From Bacillota bacterium (GTDB lineage Bacteria > Bacillota > Clostridia > Acetivibrionales > DSM-1351), in NCBI GenBank assembly GCA_023444055.1, contig JAEZRV010000031.1:1-64000 (forward strand): 64,000 nt of DNA, read 5' to 3'. The notes beneath the pieces are model-generated. The model did no database searches, had not been told where the DNA came from, and saw nothing but the letters and a program-made list of their open reading frames with translations. This document shows, one piece after another, positions 60,001 through 64,000 of the stretch; within the stretch, counting starts at the first letter, position 1, and each line of letters begins with the position of its first letter. The position numbers and the translations under genes were made by a program.

Positions 60001-63000
60001 GCTAAATTCTATCTGTCTCCGGACAATATTTATGATACTTTAATAAAAAGAACTAACGGTACATATGCATTAACAAAAAAGGATCAGACCGAATACAACT
60101 ACTTTGGTACAGGTGAGTTGAAATATATCAGGGATAAATACAACAGTACATTAACCTTAAATTATACAAATGGTAAACTCACAGAGATACATGATCCCTT
60201 TGGTAGAAAGCTTACATTACAATATAATAGTGACGGGCTGCTTACTAAAGTTACTGAACCTATAGGACGTTATACAGAATATATATATGATTCAAATAAC
60301 AATCTTATAGAAGTAAATGACTTGTCAGGAAAAGCAACCACTTACACATATATAAAAGGAACATTAACTGGTAAGTGGCTTATAAAACAAGAAGTAGACG
60401 CGAATGGCCATCAGGTTATAAAAAATGAATACGATAAATATGACAGGCTCGTAAAACAGTATGGCGGAAATAATAATGTAAGATACCAAATATATAAAGA
60501 TATATATAAAAACGAAGATGGAGACATAGTAACACAAAGTGGTAGCACAAATATTACCAATAGTGACAAGGAACTCGCTTCTTATTATATTGATGAAAAT
60601 GGAAACGAGAGCAAAGTCATATTTAATTCAGTTACAAATAATATTATTTCTAGTATTGATGCGTTTGGAAACACAACCACATACGAGTATTATGTATATC
60701 TAAATGACGATAATAATTGGATAGATAGTGAAACTGGCTGGATAGACATAACGAACATTCAAGAAGGATCAGCTCTAGAATCAACATACGAGAATATGAG
60801 TAAAAAGCCAAGGAAGGAAGTCATAACAGATAAAAACGGTTCTTGGGTTAGCTATAAATATGATGCTATGGATAATCTTGTGAAAGTAGATTCACTTAAG
60901 GATAAATCTACTGGGGCTAAAGTTACACAAAGGATGCAATATGACTCCAAAAACAACCTTATATCAAAGACCGATGGTAATAATAAGACTACAACATATA
61001 ATTATGAAAATGAAACGTACCTAAAAAAGGTAACAGACCCGTTAGGAAATGAAACAGTATACGATTACTACCCTATAAATGAAGAGACATCCATACCAGG
61101 TATAAAAATTGGTTTGTATGGTTTGGTAAAGAAAGAAACTCAAAACAAGAAGGATAAAGATGGAAAACTTATATTGGATTTTAATACAACTGAATATAAA
61201 TATGAAAATGGATATAACAACAGAACAGAGATAATAGATACCTTAGATAATCACACTAAAGAAAAATATGATTCGGTTGGTAGACTTATTGAAATCACAG
61301 ATGCAAGAAACAACACAACAAAATATGTATACGATAACATGGACAGACTAGTATCTGAAGAGGATGCCTTTAATAATAAAACAATTATAGAATATGATAA
61401 TGTTGGGAACAAAAGGTTCGTTACTGATAAAAATGGTAACACTACTGAATATGTCTATGACAACGAAAACCAGCTGATATTTATTATTGACCCAAAAGGT
61501 AATAAGGTAGAGTATAAATATGATGCTTCTGGAAATAAAATAATGGAAATCAACAAGAAAGGCGGAGTAACGGAGTACGGTTACGATGCTTTAAATCGTC
61601 TGGTTTCTGTGAAAGATCCATCAAACCATACTACGACATATTCCTATGATGCTAATGGAAACCTTAAAAAGGTTACAGATGCAAACAATAACGAGACGAT
61701 ATATGACTATGACGCATTAAACAGGAAGATTAAAGAGAAAAGGCAAACAAAGAGCTTGTACGATGGAGTTACTGAAGTAGTAACAGAATACGGCTATGAT
61801 GACAATAATAATGTAGTATCAATTAAAGATGCGAATGCTAATATTACAAAGTATAGCTACGATTCATTAAATAGAAATACAAGCATAATAGAGGCTTATG
61901 ATCCTGATAAGGCAATGCCTTTAGTTGAAAATGGGTCTACTATTGGTAATATTGAAACAAATACAGTGTACGATGTTTACAAAGATACAGAGTCAGGTAA
62001 AAACTTTGAAAAGATAACCATTACAAATGCAAAAAACAAACCAACTATAAAGGAATATGATGCGTTAGGTCAATTAGTTAAGGAAACTGATGCTAAAAAT
62101 AATTCCATTGATTATACATATGACGCAGTAGGTAATAGGCTGACAGTAACAGATAGGAGAGACCACACCACAACCTATTATTACGATGAATTAAACAGGG
62201 TATATAAAATTTCAGATCAAAACACTAATGAATACAATGAACTAAACAGGGTATATAAAATACCAGATCAAAACATTAATTACATAACAAAGAAGTATGA
62301 TGCAGTAGGTAATATAACTGAAGAAATTGACAAAAAAGGAAACAGTACAAAATATAACTATAATTGCTTAAACCAGTTGACGGATGTAGAGGATGCTCTT
62401 GGACATATCACATATTATACATATGATGAGGCGGGCAATAAAACTACTACTACAGATGCTGTAGGAAATATCCATGCATATCAGTATAATTCAATGAACC
62501 AGCTAATTAATGAAACAGATGGCAAGGGTAATACAAAGTACTACTGGTATGATGGAATTGGTAAAATATCAGCAGAGTCAAACTGGAAGAGTATTTACAT
62601 CCGCAAACAGTATTATTATGACGAGCTAAATAGGTTAAAAGAAACAGTAGACCAAGAAGCTGGGGATGAACATTACAGCTATGATTTTGTTGGCAATTTG
62701 AAAAGTTATAAAGACAAGAATAATAATGAGACAAAATATGATTATGATGATTTAAACAGAAAAGTAAAAGAATATTATCCGGCAGATTATACCATACCTG
62801 AAAATATAGTTACGAACAAATATGATGCACTTGGTAATCTCATAAGAAAGGAAAATACATTAGGTACAGTTGATTTATTTGAGTACGATGAACTTGGTCA
62901 GCTTTTATCCAGCACACAGCAAAAAAGTGATGGGTCTGAGGCAATTAAAACATCAACTACTTATGATGAAAATGGAAATAAACTTACTGTTACTGATGGG

Positions 63001-64000
63001 AATAATGTTACAACTACTAACACATATGATGAACTTGACAGATTAAAAACATCTCAGTTAACAGTAAAGAACCAAGATGTGAGGTCATCTATACACACCA
63101 CTACTTACTGTTATGATCATAATGGAAATTTGGGAACCGAAACAAATGAGATAAAGTCAGGAACAAACACTGTAAGTAATACATATACGTATCATTATGA
63201 TGAGCTCAACAGGCTAATTGATAAGCTTGACCCATATAATAAAGTTATCCAAAAGCTTGAGTATTATGATAATGGTACGCAGTCAAAATCTTACGATGCA
63301 TTAAATAACTTGAACCAGTATTTCTATGACAAGAATAATAGATTGATAAAGACTATTGATCCTGAAGGTCATGAAATAAGCCAAGATTATGATGAAGAAG
63401 GAAATGTAAGTACAAAAACAACTGATGGAATAAATTTCACAACATATGATTACTATGAAACGGGCTTACTTAAGACAGTCGTAAATGCAAAGAATGAAAC
63501 TACAAGTTACACCTATGACGATATAGGTAACATGCTTACCCAGAAAGATGGGAAAGGAAATGTCACCACTTATGAATATAATGTTGCAAGCAAGATAATA
63601 AAAAGGATTGATAATGGCGGTGTGGGTATTGATGCGAAAACAGAATCCTACAGTTACTATGGGGATGGAACATTAGCATCAAAAAAAGATAGAAAGGGCA
63701 TAACAACTACATATGAATATGATTCACATGGTAGACTCATTAAACAAGTAGTAGGCTCCAATGAAATAATAATAACTCACACTTATGATGGGAATGGCAA
63801 CCAGCTAATTATGACTGATAGCACTGGTACTACCACTAGAACTTATGATGAGTTAAATAGGGTAACAACTAAAAAAGTACCAGATATAGGAACAAGCTAT
63901 TTCGATTATGATATAATATCAGATATAGATGAGGGTTGTGTAGCAGAGTTATCTGCCGATCCAAAGAATAATAAAACAACAAAGGTATATGACAGGGCAG
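57100..64000 (+). CDS. Giant RHS-repeat surface protein with vWA and SH3 domains, partial
   Basis: Open from ATG 57100 (GGAGGGATAA upstream; ATG 57103 next) to the window edge, 2300 codons and incomplete. Signal peptide ~1-28 (ILLILTFIVQSFTFTGFA); Big-like domain ~85-180; two FN3 ~182-265 and ~268-350; Ca-binding thrombospondin-3-like DDNDGDGVKNEDE (~367-379); Lys-rich linker; vWA ~560-760 with FIVDQSEGMS as a variant MIDAS (Gly instead of the second Ser) and LLTDGNDTCG; RHS N-cap ~825 (IVFERTYNSD); SH3b ~863-945 (LNVRTGAGTNN); then YD/RHS repeats from ~1000 (e.g. YDALNRLVSV, YDSKNNLISKTDGN). RHS shells encapsulate a C-terminal toxin or peptidase in polymorphic toxins; that end lies outside the window. 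Confidence 0.9.
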   Translation, partial: MMVKVRKLISILLILTFIVQSFTFTGFAENKLETSYALDRSGLVVTASSSDENAKSINAIDGDIDSGLKSGINQTNEQYSEQTALVPVKAIKADKKIIKIVADKQQLELNTGDTHQTVVNAIYDDGTVSIVTSSATYESSDIERVKVTEAGKITGLVPGKAVIKITYKEFTTEIAVKVIPVLCSPELNLEIQGGSTVLTWAKVPEAKTYNVKRGTSPGKLNTIAKNITDTTFRDNGLHNEVTYFYVVTAESDGVESRNSNLAIRAPVPSAPNIYGLRESNIIKINWTNPQDAVKFTLLRSTQSGGPYETLVDKQAINQFEDTTAQPDITYYYIVKPYDKFAREGESSREIVVDPVNVQTNKFDPKDDNDGDGVKNEDELLQSTYSENELQGDKQIDESVTTQQAVSTTAVPENSTKNDSKNAPKKKHKVEKKIKRNFKSESNKVDITVYGEDNLLKAPLEAKEIDNPLLKTLDGAVSDPIEISAGGVDINSAEITISYDKNKLNGIDEKDLKIYWVDWDNKKLVPLEDSKVDTGTMTVTATTTHFSTYILGGTMPVDFSKVDVVFIVDQSEGMSTVDPNRYRFKIIEKFISQMNELNPTNTADADKVRFALLGFSDYAIEKQALTSDSTAFAGKLDEMKNVIGATNIADAIWIGKQELISSTNRRKIIVLLTDGNDTCGNVDDQIIQIVKNFQKGSSTKDIVINTVAIGTDINEQLLKGISEVSGGAYFPFSITSSTTATAADGMATAIYDKLRKQVTFDQVTKPISDDLLNVYAKKARIKNQELYNGTDNRKALMLYTKNNCNLLTGNYIDNVADITVKSSGQDIVFERTYNSDIGDKNTIIGNGWRTNFDTKLETADVKVGTVKVDGLNVRTGAGTNNPIVQTSSGTDLKLAYGSVVTITGDTEIDNNGRVWYEVSFNVGTTEYTNKYIASWYVSKKEIGIKITYGSGTEATFIEDPSRTASGDVAKFYLSPDNIYDTLIKRTNGTYALTKKDQTEYNYFGTGELKYIRDKYNSTLTLNYTNGKLTEIHDPFGRKLTLQYNSDGLLTKVTEPIGRYTEYIYDSNNNLIEVNDLSGKATTYTYIKGTLTGKWLIKQEVDANGHQVIKNEYDKYDRLVKQYGGNNNVRYQIYKDIYKNEDGDIVTQSGSTNITNSDKELASYYIDENGNESKVIFNSVTNNIISSIDAFGNTTTYEYYVYLNDDNNWIDSETGWIDITNIQEGSALESTYENMSKKPRKEVITDKNGSWVSYKYDAMDNLVKVDSLKDKSTGAKVTQRMQYDSKNNLISKTDGNNKTTTYNYENETYLKKVTDPLGNETVYDYYPINEETSIPGIKIGLYGLVKKETQNKKDKDGKLILDFNTTEYKYENGYNNRTEIIDTLDNHTKEKYDSVGRLIEITDARNNTTKYVYDNMDRLVSEEDAFNNKTIIEYDNVGNKRFVTDKNGNTTEYVYDNENQLIFIIDPKGNKVEYKYDASGNKIMEINKKGGVTEYGYDALNRLVSVKDPSNHTTTYSYDANGNLKKVTDANNNETIYDYDALNRKIKEKRQTKSLYDGVTEVVTEYGYDDNNNVVSIKDANANITKYSYDSLNRNTSIIEAYDPDKAMPLVENGSTIGNIETNTVYDVYKDTESGKNFEKITITNAKNKPTIKEYDALGQLVKETDAKNNSIDYTYDAVGNRLTVTDRRDHTTTYYYDELNRVYKISDQNTNEYNELNRVYKIPDQNINYITKKYDAVGNITEEIDKKGNSTKYNYNCLNQLTDVEDALGHITYYTYDEAGNKTTTTDAVGNIHAYQYNSMNQLINETDGKGNTKYYWYDGIGKISAESNWKSIYIRKQYYYDELNRLKETVDQEAGDEHYSYDFVGNLKSYKDKNNNETKYDYDDLNRKVKEYYPADYTIPENIVTNKYDALGNLIRKENTLGTVDLFEYDELGQLLSSTQQKSDGSEAIKTSTTYDENGNKLTVTDGNNVTTTNTYDELDRLKTSQLTVKNQDVRSSIHTTTYCYDHNGNLGTETNEIKSGTNTVSNTYTYHYDELNRLIDKLDPYNKVIQKLEYYDNGTQSKSYDALNNLNQYFYDKNNRLIKTIDPEGHEISQDYDEEGNVSTKTTDGINFTTYDYYETGLLKTVVNAKNETTSYTYDDIGNMLTQKDGKGNVTTYEYNVASKIIKRIDNGGVGIDAKTESYSYYGDGTLASKKDRKGITTTYEYDSHGRLIKQVVGSNEIIITHTYDGNGNQLIMTDSTGTTTRTYDELNRVTTKKVPDIGTSYFDYDIISDIDEGCVAELSADPKNNKTTKVYDRA
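62187..62284 (+). repeat. Young ~48-bp tandem duplication in the RHS region
   Basis: GAATTAAACAGGGTATATAA occurs twice 48 bases apart with nearly the same following sequence, encoding ELNRVYKISDQNTN then ELNRVYKIPDQNIN. This is shorter than a normal RHS repeat and looks like a recent slippage duplication. Confidence 0.75.

Overview
The window looks like a low-GC Firmicutes chromosome, most likely an anaerobic cellulosome-forming clostridium (Ruminiclostridium-like). The reasons are AT-rich codon use, strong AGGAGG-type ribosome binding sites, a type I dockerin in a secreted protein (53098-57033), many oxygen-sensitive enzyme families (nine radical-SAM proteins, three U32 Fe-S proteins, a 2-hydroxyacyl-CoA dehydratase/benzoyl-CoA reductase-type module), and a giant RHS/vWA surface protein. 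The genus is an inference.

Layout. (1) 1-5850 is a mobile-element scrapyard. It holds a MerR/GyrI regulator, a PadR regulator fused to a DUF4180 domain with a near-ideal operator/promoter, a free DUF4180 protein, truncated hydrolase and flavodoxin genes, and two serine recombinases that are both broken. (2) 5858-29582 is a colinear run of 19 tightly spaced or overlapping genes. It encodes a polyprenyl diphosphate synthase, a UbiA prenyltransferase, four radical-SAM enzymes (SPL-like, two B12-binding, one Tes-like), a TrpD-like phosphoribosyltransferase, three U32 proteins (two of them UbiU/UbiV-like), methyltransferases including an ICMT-UbiE-type fusion, a secreted squalene-hopene-cyclase-like domain fused to an FtsX/MacB permease with its ATPase, a dehydratase/reductase pair with its ATP-dependent activator, and an acyl/aryl-AMP ligase with a carrier domain. 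I read this as an undescribed anaerobic prenyl-lipid or meroterpenoid pathway. (3) 29583-34300 is a junk/accessory strip: an IS6 remnant fused to an ASCH gene fragment, a membrane protein, a Zn-ribbon/HEAT repeat protein and a truncated helicase-associated gene. (4) 34401-51635 is a second biosynthetic cluster, visibly more AT-rich. It starts with a small acidic protein resembling an Os1348/NHLP-type RiPP leader and continues with a TPR-like protein, two related GT-B-like proteins, an unknown protein, four radical-SAM proteins (three are mutual paralogues), a sugar-nucleotidyltransferase-like enzyme, a nucleoside-hydrolase-like enzyme, a B12-type radical-SAM protein, an ABC-2 exporter and a stand-alone A-T-C NRPS. 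(5) 51808-52818 has an MTA phosphorylase and a broken mtnA. (6) 53098-64000 holds two large secreted proteins, the second running off the window.

How the genes could work together (inference). In the first cluster an acid is activated on the ligase/carrier protein, possibly reduced by the activator/dehydratase pair, joined to a long polyprenyl chain by UbiA, decorated without oxygen by the U32, radical-SAM and methyltransferase proteins, then moved through or folded by the extracellular cyclase-permease complex. In the second, the leader-bearing peptide or an amino acid loaded on the NRPS is modified by radical chemistry and perhaps a nucleotide-sugar-derived group, then exported. No tRNA, rRNA or CRISPR array was seen. 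Function calls rest on motif reading without database searches.
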